NCBI RefSeq assembly: GCF_001544835.2
Contig: NZ_FCNX02000002.1
Location: forward strand, 496,001 to 560,000
Direction of reading: 5' to 3'
DNA length: 64,000 bases
From: Caballeronia fortuita
GTDB taxonomy: Bacteria > Pseudomonadota > Gammaproteobacteria > Burkholderiales > Burkholderiaceae
How positions within the stretch are numbered: position 1 is the stretch's first letter; every line of letters starts with the position of its first letter. A program made the position numbers and the translations under genes. The notes beneath the pieces are model-generated. The model searched no databases. It had not been told where the DNA came from and saw only the letters and a program-made list of their open reading frames with translations. Shown here in pieces: positions 1 to 8,492 of this stretch.

Positions 1-2
1 TC

Positions 3-2696
3 GGCTTGCGCGAAGGCGACCGCGTCGCGGGCGTCATGCGCAACGACGCCGATGCGATCGTCACCGCGCTCGCCGTGACCGCCGTCGGCGCGACGCTGTC
101 GACCGCGGCGCCGGAGATGGGCATCGAAACGCTGCTCGATCGCTTCACGCAACTGGAGCCGCGCTTCCTGTTCGCGCACACGGCTCCGCAGTGCTTCGAT
201 ACCGGCACGCCGCTCGCGCACAAGATCGCGCGGCTCGCCGACGCGCTGCCGTCGCTCGCGGGCATCGTGTGCCTCGACGGCGATCCGTCCGCGCTGCACG
301 CCGCGCCGCCCGTCAACTCGCTCGACGCGCTGCTCGCGGCGGGCGACCCGCAACGCGTCGAATGGAAGCACTTCGACTTCAATCATCCGCTCTTCGTGAT
401 GTTTTCCTCGGGCACGACGGGCAAGCCGAAATGCATCGTGCACGGCACGGGCGGCAGTTTGATCGAGCATTTGAAGGAGCATCGGCTGCATAGCGATCTG
501 CGTCCTGGCGATCGCCTGTACTTCCACACGAGCTGCGCGTGGATGATGTGGAACTGGCAGTTGTCGGCGCTCGCATCGGGCGTCGAAATCGTGACCTACG
601 ACGGACCGATCGCCTCGGTCGACACGCTATGGCGCATCGTCGCCGAAGAGCGCGTGAGCGTGTTCGGCACGAGCCCCGCGTATCTGAAGATGTGCGAGGA
701 CGCGGGCCTCGTGCCGTCGCGCGAGTTCGATCTCGGCGCCCTGCGCGCGATGATGTCGACCGGCGCGATCCTCTTCGATGCGCAATTCGAATGGGTCCGC
801 GACAACGTGAAGCCGTTGCAGCTGCAATCGATTTCCGGCGGCACCGACATCCTCGGCTGCTTCGTGCTCGGCAATCCCGACCTGCCCGTGTACGCCGGCG
901 AAGCGCAATGCAAGAGTCTCGGCTTCGATGTGCAGGCGTGGCGCGACGGCGCGCGCTCGCAGGGCGTCGGCGATCTGGTGTGCGTGAATCCGTTCCCGTC
1001 GCGCCCGCTCGGCTTTCTGAACGATCCGGACGGCGAGCGCTTTCACAAAGCCTATTTCAGCGCGAACGAAGGCGTCTGGACGCACGGCGACCAGATCGAG
1101 TTTGCGCCGGAAGGCACGGCGCGCCTGCATGGACGCAGCGACGGCGTGCTCGTCGTGCGCGGCATCAATGTCGGGCCGGACGAGATCTATCGCGTGCTCA
1201 ACGATATCCCCGAGATCCGCGACGGCATCGTCGTGCAGCAACGGATGCGCGCCGCAGACACCGCCGCCGATGCGCCGGGCAATGCCATCGGCGAGCGGCT
1301 CGTGCTGCTCGTCACCCTCAAAGCCGGCGCGCGGCTCACCGGCACGCTGATCGCGCGTATCCGGCGCGATCTCGTGCGCCGCACGTCCGCCGCGCATGTG
1401 CCCGATGTGATCGCCGCCGTCGACGATCTGCCGGTCACGCACAGCGGCAAGCTCACTGAAGCCGCCGTGCGCAACGCGGTCAACGGCCTCGACGTGACCA
1501 ACGCCGCCGCGCTGCGCAATCCGGCATCGCTCGATGCGATCCGGCATCATCCGGCGCTGCAGCCGCGCCCGGACGATGTTCCGCAAAGCTACGCCACGCG
1601 CGACGAACTCGAACGGCTCTTGCAGACGAAATGGGAGCAGCTTTTCGCGTTCGCGCCGATCGGACGCGGCGACAATTTCTTCGAGCTCGGCGGCCACTCG
1701 CTGCTCGCCGCGCGCCTGCTCGCGGAACTGCAGCCGGTCATCGGACGCCCGATTCCGCTCGCGACGATGCTGCGCGCGCCAACCATCGCGAAACTCGCCG
1801 ATGTCATCGACAACGGCGCGCTGCCGCAAAGCTCCGAAGTGCTCGTGCCGATGCGCGAAGGCGAAGGCGCGCCGCTGTTCCTCGTGCATAGCGTGACGGG
1901 ATCGGTGCTCGAATGCACGCGGCTCATCGGCAGCATGCGCAAGCAGCGCCCGGTGTACGGCCTGCAGGCGCTCGGGCTCGATGGCGAAACGTCGCCGCAA
2001 CGCCGTGTCGAGGACATGGCGAAGACTTACGTCGAGCAGATTCGCAAGGTTCAGCCGAACGGGCCGTATGCGCTGGCCGGGTTTTCGTTCGGCGGCCTGG
2101 TCGCGCTCGAGATCGCCCAGCAACTGTTCGGCGCGGGCGAGCAGACGGAGTTCGTGTGTCTGCTCGATACCTACGTGCAGGAACGCTGGCTGCCGTGGTT
2201 CGCGCTGCTCGAATTCAGGCGCGATTACGCGAGCCGCCTGTGCAGGACGCTCGCGGGGATGTCGCGGCGCGAACGCGCGCGCTTCGCGGGGGCCAAGCTC
2301 GCCGCCGCCGCGAACAAGGTGGCGATGCGGCTCGGCCGCGTGCCGTGCGCGCAGTCCGCGCCCACCGCCGCCGATCCGATGCCGCCCGTATTGCGGCGCA
2401 TGCGCGACACGTTCCGCACGGCAATGAACAACTATCGGCCGAAGCCTTACGCGGGCGGTCCCATCGTCTACGTGCGCGCCGCCTCGCGCGAGGAAGACCG
2501 GGGCGATCCGCTGCCGCTGTGGCGCAAGATCGCGCGCGGCGGGCTGACGGTCGCGGAAGTGCCGGGCAACCATGCGGGCGTCATCGAGGAGCCGGGCGTC
2601 TATGCCGCCGCCGCCGCGCTCGACAGGGATTACGGTCTCGCGGAAACAGCGGAAGTGGAGCGGCGCGGGCATCACGTGCTCGCGCGGGGCGCGTAG
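3..2696 (+). CDS. Adenylation-carrier-thioesterase enzyme (5' end outside window)
   Basis: The reading frame is open to the left edge, so the true start lies upstream; about 895 residues are visible. The adenylation domain (about residues 1-490) carries the AMP-binding signature MFSSGTTGKPK and a late SGKLTE motif with the catalytic-type lysine. Its sequence, including the WMMWNWQ stretch, looks like acetoacetyl-CoA synthetase rather than a classical amino-acid-activating domain. A phosphopantetheine carrier follows, with the attachment serine in FFELGGHSLL at about residue 565. Last comes an alpha/beta thioesterase with nucleophile elbow GFSFGG at about residue 692 and a C-terminal GNHAG histidine. 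The enzyme should activate a keto- or carboxylic acid, load it on its own carrier and release or condense it. The A-T-TE order resembles furanone/quinone synthetases such as RalA and TdiA. The product is unknown. The next gene is convergent, so the pathway partners lie upstream. Confidence 0.85.
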   Translation, partial: GLREGDRVAGVMRNDADAIVTALAVTAVGATLSTAAPEMGIETLLDRFTQLEPRFLFAHTAPQCFDTGTPLAHKIARLADALPSLAGIVCLDGDPSALHAAPPVNSLDALLAAGDPQRVEWKHFDFNHPLFVMFSSGTTGKPKCIVHGTGGSLIEHLKEHRLHSDLRPGDRLYFHTSCAWMMWNWQLSALASGVEIVTYDGPIASVDTLWRIVAEERVSVFGTSPAYLKMCEDAGLVPSREFDLGALRAMMSTGAILFDAQFEWVRDNVKPLQLQSISGGTDILGCFVLGNPDLPVYAGEAQCKSLGFDVQAWRDGARSQGVGDLVCVNPFPSRPLGFLNDPDGERFHKAYFSANEGVWTHGDQIEFAPEGTARLHGRSDGVLVVRGINVGPDEIYRVLNDIPEIRDGIVVQQRMRAADTAADAPGNAIGERLVLLVTLKAGARLTGTLIARIRRDLVRRTSAAHVPDVIAAVDDLPVTHSGKLTEAAVRNAVNGLDVTNAAALRNPASLDAIRHHPALQPRPDDVPQSYATRDELERLLQTKWEQLFAFAPIGRGDNFFELGGHSLLAARLLAELQPVIGRPIPLATMLRAPTIAKLADVIDNGALPQSSEVLVPMREGEGAPLFLVHSVTGSVLECTRLIGSMRKQRPVYGLQALGLDGETSPQRRVEDMAKTYVEQIRKVQPNGPYALAGFSFGGLVALEIAQQLFGAGEQTEFVCLLDTYVQERWLPWFALLEFRRDYASRLCRTLAGMSRRERARFAGAKLAAAANKVAMRLGRVPCAQSAPTAADPMPPVLRRMRDTFRTAMNNYRPKPYAGGPIVYVRAASREEDRGDPLPLWRKIARGGLTVAEVPGNHAGVIEEPGVYAAAAALDRDYGLAETAEVERRGHHVLARGA

Positions 2697-2747
2697 CGAA
2701 GCCGGATGATCGCCGGCCGCCCGTCGGACACGGGCGGCTGGCGAAGA

Positions 2748-4127
2748 TCAATCCGCGCGCGGGTTCTGCTCGCCCGTGCCGGTCTGAAGCGGCGCGTAAC
2801 GCGTCCAGATGAAGTAGCAGATGAAGACGCTCGCCGCGCCGACACCCGTGCCGAGCGGCACGCCAAGCGGCCCGTAGAAGCGGATCAGCACCGCATTGGC
2901 CGCGAGCTTGGTCGCGAAGCCGATGACCGATATCACCGTGATCGCCTTGTAGCGCGCCTCGCTCGCGAAAAGCTGGATCAGCACGCACATGCCGAAGGAA
3001 AACGGAATCTGCGAAAGCCCGCAGCGGAACAGGCTCGTGACCGCGATCGTGTCTTCGCTCGTGAAGGCGCCCTTCTGGAAGAAGAGCTTGATCGCGTACG
3101 GCGCGAGCGCATACGCGAGGACCGAGCCGGCCAGTCCCACGCCGAGCATCACGAACGACCACTTGCGCGCCGTGCTGCGTGCGCGCGCATGATCGCCGCG
3201 ATGCAGGATTTCCGACAGGATCGGCAAGGTCGCGCGGCTGATGGCGATCGCGCCCATGCTCACGAGCAGCGACAGCAGCCGGTTCGCGTAGCCGAGCGTC
3301 GCGATGGCGCCGTTGCCCATATGCGCCATGAAGTATTGATCGACGGGAAGCCACAGATTCGCCACCACCGAGCCGATCAGCAACATGCCGAGCGAGCGCG
3401 TCATGCCGGGCCACTGCTTCGCGCGCAGCGACAGGCGCGGCCGCGCCGGCACGCCGTCGGCGCGGCGCGCGAGTATGCGCAGCCACACCGCCTGAATCAC
3501 GATGCCGATCGTCGTGCCGACGATGAGCGGCATGATCGACGTGTTGTTGCGCGCGCTCAGCACGAACACCAGCAGCGCGATGGCCGGCACGCATTCGAGC
3601 AGCGTGTTGATGTGCTTCTCCGACGCCTGCAGCCGCGCCGCGGAAACGCAGATCGTGAAGGCGAGCACGCCGACCGGCGTCATCCCGACGACCATCTGCC
3701 GGCACATCTCGCGCGTCGATTCGGGCAGCGAACCCGAAAAGAAGCCGACCATGTGCGGCCAGAAGAAATAGAGCAGCAGCGAGAACACGATGCCGATGGC
3801 GAGCCCCGCGCCTTCCACTTCGCTCAGCAGGCGGTCTTGCTGGGCCTTGTCGTTGCGCAATGCGACGAGCGCGGGAACGAGCAGCACGCTCAACTGATTG
3901 GTGATCGTCGCGGGCAGCCAGGTGACCATCGTGAGCGCGAGCTGATAGGCGTCGACGGTGCCGCTGATGCCGTATCGATACGCGACCGCCATTTCCTTCG
4001 TAGCGCCGATGAATTTCCCAGCAAGCACGAACAACAACAGGACGAATGCGCTCCTCGCGATGCGCTTGTGATCCTGATGAACGCCGAGCAGACGCTCTCT
4101 TAGCGATTGCACTGTTGCGGTCAGCAC
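2748..4127 (-). CDS. MurJ/MviN-like polyprenyl-linked glycan flippase
   Basis: About 459 residues, almost entirely hydrophobic segments of the MOP/MurJ type. Recognisable features are the N-terminal GKFIGATKEMAVAYRYG region, which matches the MurJ start, and repeated Gly/Ser-rich helices through to the C-terminus. Such proteins flip lipid-linked oligosaccharides across the inner membrane. As a second MurJ-like copy next to an exported beta-helix protein it is more likely a flippase for an exopolysaccharide or repeat unit than the housekeeping lipid II flippase. I chose a GTG start at 4127 because GGAGG lies four bases upstream. The frame stays open to a GTG at 4226, so a 33-residue extension is possible. 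It is divergent from the beta-helix gene at 4454. Confidence 0.8.
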   Translation of the reverse strand: MLTATVQSLRERLLGVHQDHKRIARSAFVLLLFVLAGKFIGATKEMAVAYRYGISGTVDAYQLALTMVTWLPATITNQLSVLLVPALVALRNDKAQQDRLLSEVEGAGLAIGIVFSLLLYFFWPHMVGFFSGSLPESTREMCRQMVVGMTPVGVLAFTICVSAARLQASEKHINTLLECVPAIALLVFVLSARNNTSIMPLIVGTTIGIVIQAVWLRILARRADGVPARPRLSLRAKQWPGMTRSLGMLLIGSVVANLWLPVDQYFMAHMGNGAIATLGYANRLLSLLVSMGAIAISRATLPILSEILHRGDHARARSTARKWSFVMLGVGLAGSVLAYALAPYAIKLFFQKGAFTSEDTIAVTSLFRCGLSQIPFSFGMCVLIQLFASEARYKAITVISVIGFATKLAANAVLIRFYGPLGVPLGTGVGAASVFICYFIWTRYAPLQTGTGEQNPRAD

Positions 4128-4453
4128 TTCCCCTCCGGCAAATTGACCTCGATTGGCGATGGACCGGCTGGTCGCTCGCGCATCGGGGGAGAGTGCATCA
4201 AACGGGATCGCCGTACTGTTCGCCACAGCACGGCGCGCGCCGATGCGGCGTCCCGATCCAGCCAGTCGTCAGCCGTTCGCCGGCCATTTGCGAGTCGTTA
4301 CGCACGGTCATGCTGGCACGCGCGGGCGAATTGCGCGCTTGCCGGGTGCGCTACCGTGCAGAACTCGGCGGCGCCGGCATGCGAGAGTTGCGGCTGCGCG
4401 CCGCATCATCGGAGCATCGTCATCGTTACTATCACCGCGCGTACGGAAGGCAA
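4128..4453. other. Divergent intergenic region between flippase and beta-helix gene
   Basis: About 326 bases between two divergent genes. It should hold both promoters. A TACTAT at 4427-4432 is a possible -10 for the rightward gene but has no good -35. No RNA gene or convincing operator is seen. The 5' part may code if the flippase starts at 4226. Confidence 0.5.
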
Positions 4454-5503
4454 ATGAAGAAAACCATTTGGGTTGTCGTAATCCTGATCGTCGTTTCCGT
4501 GCTCGCGATAAACACGCCGCGCGTGACGCAGCATGTGCAGACCGTCTACTCGGTCTGGGACGACGGCCGGGTGCTGGAGCGGCTGAACTGGCAAACCTTC
4601 GTGCGCTGGTGGCACCGGCTCAGGAACGAGAACTACGACGGCGACCATCGCGCGAGCCTCACGAGTTCGCCCGTCCCGGCGACGGCCAGTTGTCCCGAGA
4701 CCTCGTTCAAGCCGCCCAAGCTCGTCGATCCGCGCAGCCCGAAGGACTTCGGCGCGGCCGGCAACGGCAAGACCGACGACACCAAGGCTTTCCAGGCCGC
4801 CGTCGATGCGGGCGACGTGCTCGTGCCTGCCGGAACCTATCTGCTCAATCAAACGGTCGTCATCACGGCGAGTCATCGGCATATCCAGTGCGAGCCGGGC
4901 GTGACGCTCAAAAAGACCGTGCGCGGCAACAGCAACATGTTCAACTACGAAGGGCCGTCGACGGGCAACAGTCTGGTCGGCTGCAATTTCGTGGGCGCAA
5001 ATCCGACGCGCATCCGCGAATGGGATCGTCCCGGCGAATACGACATTCCGGTCCAGACCAACGGCGCGGTCGATGACTTCGTGCTCGCGGGCAACAGCTT
5101 CCGCGACTTCTTCGGTCAGTCGATGTTCCAGACCGAAGGCCAGGGCGGCGGCAAAGGCGCGGTGCTCGTGTTCAACTCGTTCGCCAACTGCCCGCTGTAC
5201 GGCATCGCGCTGGTGGGATCGGTCAACGGGCGCATTGCCTACAACCTCGCCGACAACTGCCGCATGGGCCCCGAGAACAACGACGCCACGCAGGACACCG
5301 GCGGCAACGTCCTCGAATGCAACCGCATGGTCAACGGCGGCAACATCACGGGCGGCGCGAACGGTGAAGGCGGCGTGGACTATAGCGGCAATGTCGTGCG
5401 TCACAACATCCTCGACGGCGGCTATATGCAGATCACCCCGCCGGAGCGCGGCAAGCCGGCGAAGTACATCGACAATACCTGCAACGGCTGCGGCACCGAA
5501 TGA
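4454..5503 (+). CDS. Exported right-handed beta-helix protein (pectate-lyase superfamily)
   Basis: 349 residues from an ATG with GGAAGG just upstream; the frame is open further 5' but that part has no domain. The N-terminus is a signal peptide or signal anchor (Lys-Lys then a run of Val/Ile/Leu). The segment DFGAAGNGKTDDTKAFQAAV near residue 97 is the hallmark of the Pectate_lyase_3 family. It is followed by VLVPAGTYLL and then many Asn/Gly-rich beta-helix rungs (GN, NSF, NxM). Such proteins cleave or bind acidic polysaccharides in the periplasm or outside the cell. Its place opposite a lipid-linked-glycan flippase suggests a role in trimming or degrading an exopolysaccharide. No catalytic residues can be assigned by eye, so lyase, hydrolase or epimerase activity is open. 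Confidence 0.75.
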   Translation: MKKTIWVVVILIVVSVLAINTPRVTQHVQTVYSVWDDGRVLERLNWQTFVRWWHRLRNENYDGDHRASLTSSPVPATASCPETSFKPPKLVDPRSPKDFGAAGNGKTDDTKAFQAAVDAGDVLVPAGTYLLNQTVVITASHRHIQCEPGVTLKKTVRGNSNMFNYEGPSTGNSLVGCNFVGANPTRIREWDRPGEYDIPVQTNGAVDDFVLAGNSFRDFFGQSMFQTEGQGGGKGAVLVFNSFANCPLYGIALVGSVNGRIAYNLADNCRMGPENNDATQDTGGNVLECNRMVNGGNITGGANGEGGVDYSGNVVRHNILDGGYMQITPPERGKPAKYIDNTCNGCGTE

Positions 5504-5596
5504 CGGCGGCGCGCTCATTCTTCGCTCATTGTCGGCGTCGACAATCCTTCCCAGCCGATGCGCCTACGCGCGCAACGCGTTCCCTGGAGAAGGATC

Positions 5597-5887
5597 ATGA
5601 AGAAGATCGGATATGTCGCCGTCGCTACGGTGCTCGGAATCGGAATCGTGGGCAGCGCTCAGGCGCATGTGTTCGTCGGCGTGAACGTCGGGATGCCGAT
5701 GGTGCCCGTTGCGCCGTATGCGCCCGTGGTGCCCGTTGCGCCCTTCACGCCGGTGCCCGTCTATGCGCCGCCCGTCGCGTATTACGCGCCGCCGCCGCCC
5801 GTGTATGCGCCGTCCGTCGCGGTCGCGTACTGGGGCGGGCATCCGGGCTGGGGTTATCGGCGCTATGCGGGCGGGTACTGGCGATAG
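5597..5887 (+). CDS. Small secreted Pro/Val/Tyr-rich protein
   Basis: 96 residues starting at an ATG preceded by GGAGAAGGATC, a good ribosome-binding site. The N-terminus MKKIGYVAVATVLGIGIVGS ends in an AQA signal-peptidase site. The mature part is a low-complexity chain of PVAP, PVYAPP and YYAPPPP units ending in Gly/Tyr/Trp-rich GWGYRRYAGGYWR. Small exported proteins of this composition are frequent in Burkholderiaceae and of unknown function; a cell-envelope or matrix role is a guess. The gene stands alone between the beta-helix and lipase genes. The start is secure because an upstream in-frame ATG would bury the signal peptide. Confidence 0.75.
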   Translation: MKKIGYVAVATVLGIGIVGSAQAHVFVGVNVGMPMVPVAPYAPVVPVAPFTPVPVYAPPVAYYAPPPPVYAPSVAVAYWGGHPGWGYRRYAGGYWR

Positions 5888-5904
5888 GGCGATAGGGCGA
5901 TAGG
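5881..5904 (+). repeat. Three tandem copies of GCGATAGG
   Basis: Three perfect 8-base copies in a row. The first one contains the TAG stop of the preceding small secreted protein. Gain or loss of copies would not change the protein, because the first TAG is already in frame. Confidence 0.9.
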
Positions 5905-6026
5905 CGAAGCGCATCTTTCTTGCTTGTCGATTCGTGGATGAACGAGGAAGCGGCTTCATGCCCGCCTGACGACGCACCGCCGCCACGCGCGAAGCCGCCC
6001 GGCCAACCACGGGACGGAGAAGCGCG

Positions 6027-7058
6027 ATGCGCCACCACGGAAACACAGCGGCCATTCGCCGCGCAATTTCTGCCTTGCTGCTTGCACTCCTTACCTCATG
6101 CGGCGGCGGAAGCGGCGGCGGCGATTCGGCCGGAAGCGGTTCGTCCGCGCCGGCGGGCGGCGTGAAACTGCAAGTCGTCGCGTTCGGCGACAGTCTTTCG
6201 GACGTCGGAACGTATGCGCCGATCGCGAGCACGGTCGGCGGCGGGCGCTTCACGACGAATCCGGGACAGGTCTGGGCGCAGGACGTCGCGCAGTATTACG
6301 GCGACACGCTCACGGCGGCATTCACGATCGACCTCGGACACGAACTGAAGCCGCAAAGCGGACTCGGCTACGCGCAAGGCGGCTCCACGGTCGCCACGCC
6401 CGCCGATCAGAACCCGTTCCTCGCCGACGTGATCGGCGACATCGAAATGCCGGTCAATCAGCAGATTTCGAGCTATCTCTCCGCGCACGGCAGCTTCAAC
6501 GCGGGGCAACTGGTGCTCGTCTGGGCGGGCGCGAACGACGTGCTGCGCGCGGGCAGCCCGCCCGCCGCCAACACCATCGTCCAGACGGCGGCCACGACGC
6601 TCGCGCAACAGGTCGCGAAGATCGTGCAGAGCGGGGCCGCGCATGTCGTCGTGGTCAACGTGCCGAACATCGGACTGTCGCCGGACGGCATCAAATCGGC
6701 CGATGGCGGCGGCAATCTCACGCAGCTTTCGCAGCTTTTCAACGCGACGCTGACATCCGCATTGCAGGCGAACGGTCTGCAAGGCAAGGTCATCGTGATC
6801 GATTCGTATGCGTGGACGACGCAGACCATCGCGAACTATCGGGCCAACGGCTTCAGCGTGTCGAATACGGGACAGGCCTGCGACGCGGCGAGAACGCCGC
6901 ACGACACGTCGTTGCTGTGCTCGCGGGCGACTTACGTGTCCTCCGACGCCGATCAGACCTACATGTTCGCCGACGACCTGCATCCGACGACGCGCATGCA
7001 CGCGCTCTTTGCGCAGTTCGTCGAGCAGCAGATTGCGGCAAGCGGGTTGGGGCGATGA
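6027..7058 (+). CDS. GDSL/SGNH-family lipase or esterase lipoprotein
   Basis: 343 residues. A hydrophobic leader ends in LLTSC followed by Gly/Ser-rich GGGSGGG, a lipoprotein box with flexible linker, so the mature protein is probably anchored in the outer membrane. SGNH blocks are visible: block I FGDSLSDVG with the nucleophile Ser (about residue 54), a Gly-rich block II region (GGSTV), block III GANDV with the oxyanion Asn, and block V DDLHPT with the catalytic Asp and His near residue 320. The expected activity is hydrolysis of short-chain esters or lipids, possibly of acetylated surface sugars given the polysaccharide genes nearby. No operon partner is seen; the toxin-antitoxin promoter begins 11 bases downstream. 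Confidence 0.88.
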   Translation: MRHHGNTAAIRRAISALLLALLTSCGGGSGGGDSAGSGSSAPAGGVKLQVVAFGDSLSDVGTYAPIASTVGGGRFTTNPGQVWAQDVAQYYGDTLTAAFTIDLGHELKPQSGLGYAQGGSTVATPADQNPFLADVIGDIEMPVNQQISSYLSAHGSFNAGQLVLVWAGANDVLRAGSPPAANTIVQTAATTLAQQVAKIVQSGAAHVVVVNVPNIGLSPDGIKSADGGGNLTQLSQLFNATLTSALQANGLQGKVIVIDSYAWTTQTIANYRANGFSVSNTGQACDAARTPHDTSLLCSRATYVSSDADQTYMFADDLHPTTRMHALFAQFVEQQIAASGLGR

Positions 7059-7068
7059 GTGGCGACGA

Positions 7069-7105
7069 TTGAGCACGGACCGAATTTGGACTATATTAAG
7101 TCTAA
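7069..7105 (+). promoter_or_regulatory. Promoter and palindromic operator of the toxin-antitoxin operon
   Basis: TTGAGC (7069-7074), 17-base spacer, TATATT (7092-7097) form a good sigma-70 promoter. An imperfect inverted repeat, TTGGACT (7086-7092) and AGTCTAA (7099-7105) around ATATTA, covers the -10 box. This fits autorepression by the antitoxin or antitoxin-toxin complex. The antitoxin ATG is 21 bases further on. Confidence 0.7.
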
Positions 7106-7126
7106 TTTCTTGAACCGGAACCGATC

Positions 7127-7411
7127 ATGCACCTCGCAAACCGGGTGAAGCCGATCAGCTATCTCAAAAGCGAAGCAGCACAAATCGTCAAAGACCTGAC
7201 CGACTCAGGCGAGCCGCTCGTCATCACGCAGAACGGCGAGGTGAAACTCGTCGTGCAGGACGTGCGCACGTACGAAGCCACCCAGCAGACGCTGGCCCTC
7301 CTGAAGATTCTGGCGATCGGCCAGAGGCAGATCGACCGCGCGGACCACGTCGAAGGCGACGCATTCTTCGCCGAACTCGACGAACTCGACCGCCAGCAAA
7401 AACTCCGCTGA
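7127..7411 (+). CDS. Phd/YefM-family antitoxin
   Basis: 94 residues. The N-terminal half is a typical Phd/YefM fold: NRVKPISYLKSEAAQIVKDL followed by LVITQNGEVKLVVQD, which form the DNA-binding dimer. The C-terminal tail is acidic and helical (EGDAFFAELDEL), as expected for the toxin-neutralising part. It should bind the palindrome over its own promoter and neutralise the downstream toxin. Its stop overlaps the toxin start as TGATG, so translation is coupled. Confidence 0.9.
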   Translation: MHLANRVKPISYLKSEAAQIVKDLTDSGEPLVITQNGEVKLVVQDVRTYEATQQTLALLKILAIGQRQIDRADHVEGDAFFAELDELDRQQKLR

Positions 7412-7749
7412 TGCCGCCCATGCTGTTGCAGTATCGCGTCCTGCCCACGGCGCGAATCGGTATCGATGAACTGCGAGGCTATATCGTCCGTACTTTCGGA
7501 TGGGAAACCTGGCGCGAGACATCGGCGCAATTGCAGGAGGCCATCGCCCAAATCCGGCAGTTTCCCGAGAGCGGTCACGTTCCTGTCGAACTCGAAGGTT
7601 TCGCCGACGGCACGTTCCGGCAGGTGCTTTCCGGCAAGAACCGCGTCATCTATCAGGTGCGCGACGATGTTCTCTACGTTCACCTCGTCTGCGATACACG
7701 ACGCGACGTTCAAGCCCTGCTCCAGCGCATCGTGCTCCGCCTGCTCTGA
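7411..7749 (+). CDS. RelE/ParE-family toxin
   Basis: 112 residues overlapping the antitoxin gene by one base (TGATG). The pattern YRVLPTARIGIDELRGYI, FPESGH, FRQVLSGKNRVIYQVRDD and VYLVHL-like VYVHLVCDTRRD is that of the RelE/ParE superfamily. By eye it cannot be decided whether it is an mRNA interferase (RelE) or a gyrase inhibitor (ParE). The FRQVLSGKNRVIYQV core is more common in ParE-like members paired with Phd-type antitoxins. Together with the gene before it, it forms a complete type II module. Confidence 0.88.
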   Translation: MPPMLLQYRVLPTARIGIDELRGYIVRTFGWETWRETSAQLQEAIAQIRQFPESGHVPVELEGFADGTFRQVLSGKNRVIYQVRDDVLYVHLVCDTRRDVQALLQRIVLRLL

Positions 7750-7821
7750 CCGCGCCCGCCTCTGTCGATTTTCCGCCGCGCCGTTCGTCGTAAGTCATAT
7801 CGGCGGATCAGGAGAGCGTTC

Positions 7822-8454
7822 ATGCGCAAGCTCGTCGTATCGACATTCATCAGTCTGGATGGCGTGATCCAGGCGCCCGGCGGCCCGAACGAAGACACGA
7901 CCGGCGGTTTCCGCTTCGGCGGCTGGATCGTGCCCTACGCCGACGTAGCCATCGGCCAGCACGTGCAAGGCCTGCTCGCGCCGCCATTCGACCTGCTGCT
8001 CGGGCGTCGGACGTACGACATTTTCGCGTCGCACTGGCCGCACGTTCCCGCCGATTCGAAAAGCCGCGGCATGGCCGATCTGTTCAACCGCGTTCCCAAG
8101 CACGTCGCCACCCATCGCTCCGACGGTCTCGACTGGCACAACAGCCGCGCGCTCACGGGCGATCTCGCTGACGCCGTGCGCGCGCTCAAACGCGAGGACG
8201 GCGCCAACCTGCTGACGTTCGGAAGCGGCGACATGGTGCGTCAACTGCTCGCAGCCGGTCTCGTCGACGAACTCTGCCTGGTCATCTTTCCCGTCATGCT
8301 GGGTCGCGGCAAGCGCATGTTCGGCGACGACGCGCTCGCGTCCGCGTTCACGCTCGCGCACGTCGGGCATACGCCCGGCGGCGTGCTCGTCACGCGCTAT
8401 CAGCGCGACGGCGACGTGCGCACCGGAACGTTCGAGGAGGCCGATCGACTGTGA
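7822..8454 (+). CDS. Dihydrofolate-reductase-like protein (RibD C-terminal domain)
   Basis: 210 residues. The start MRKLVVSTFISLDGVIQAPGG, the middle LLLGRRTYDIF and the later NLLTFGSGDMVRQLLAAGLV with DELCLVIFPVMLGRGKRMF are the standard blocks of the RibD_C/YyaP-YwjB reductase family. These are NADPH-dependent reductases of DHFR fold. Members in this size range are mostly uncharacterised and not proven to take part in riboflavin synthesis. The ATG follows a GGAGAG ribosome-binding site. Its stop overlaps a possible GTG start of the next gene. Confidence 0.85.
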   Translation: MRKLVVSTFISLDGVIQAPGGPNEDTTGGFRFGGWIVPYADVAIGQHVQGLLAPPFDLLLGRRTYDIFASHWPHVPADSKSRGMADLFNRVPKHVATHRSDGLDWHNSRALTGDLADAVRALKREDGANLLTFGSGDMVRQLLAAGLVDELCLVIFPVMLGRGKRMFGDDALASAFTLAHVGHTPGGVLVTRYQRDGDVRTGTFEEADRL

Positions 8455-8492
8455 TTAAATGGGCTCCGTTCAGATCGACGGAGCGCATCCCG

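Noticed and set aside
627..2675. 682-codon open frame on the minus strand
   Set aside because: Exact antisense of the adenylation-carrier-thioesterase gene. Arg/His/Ala-rich with no domain; a product of high GC at third positions.
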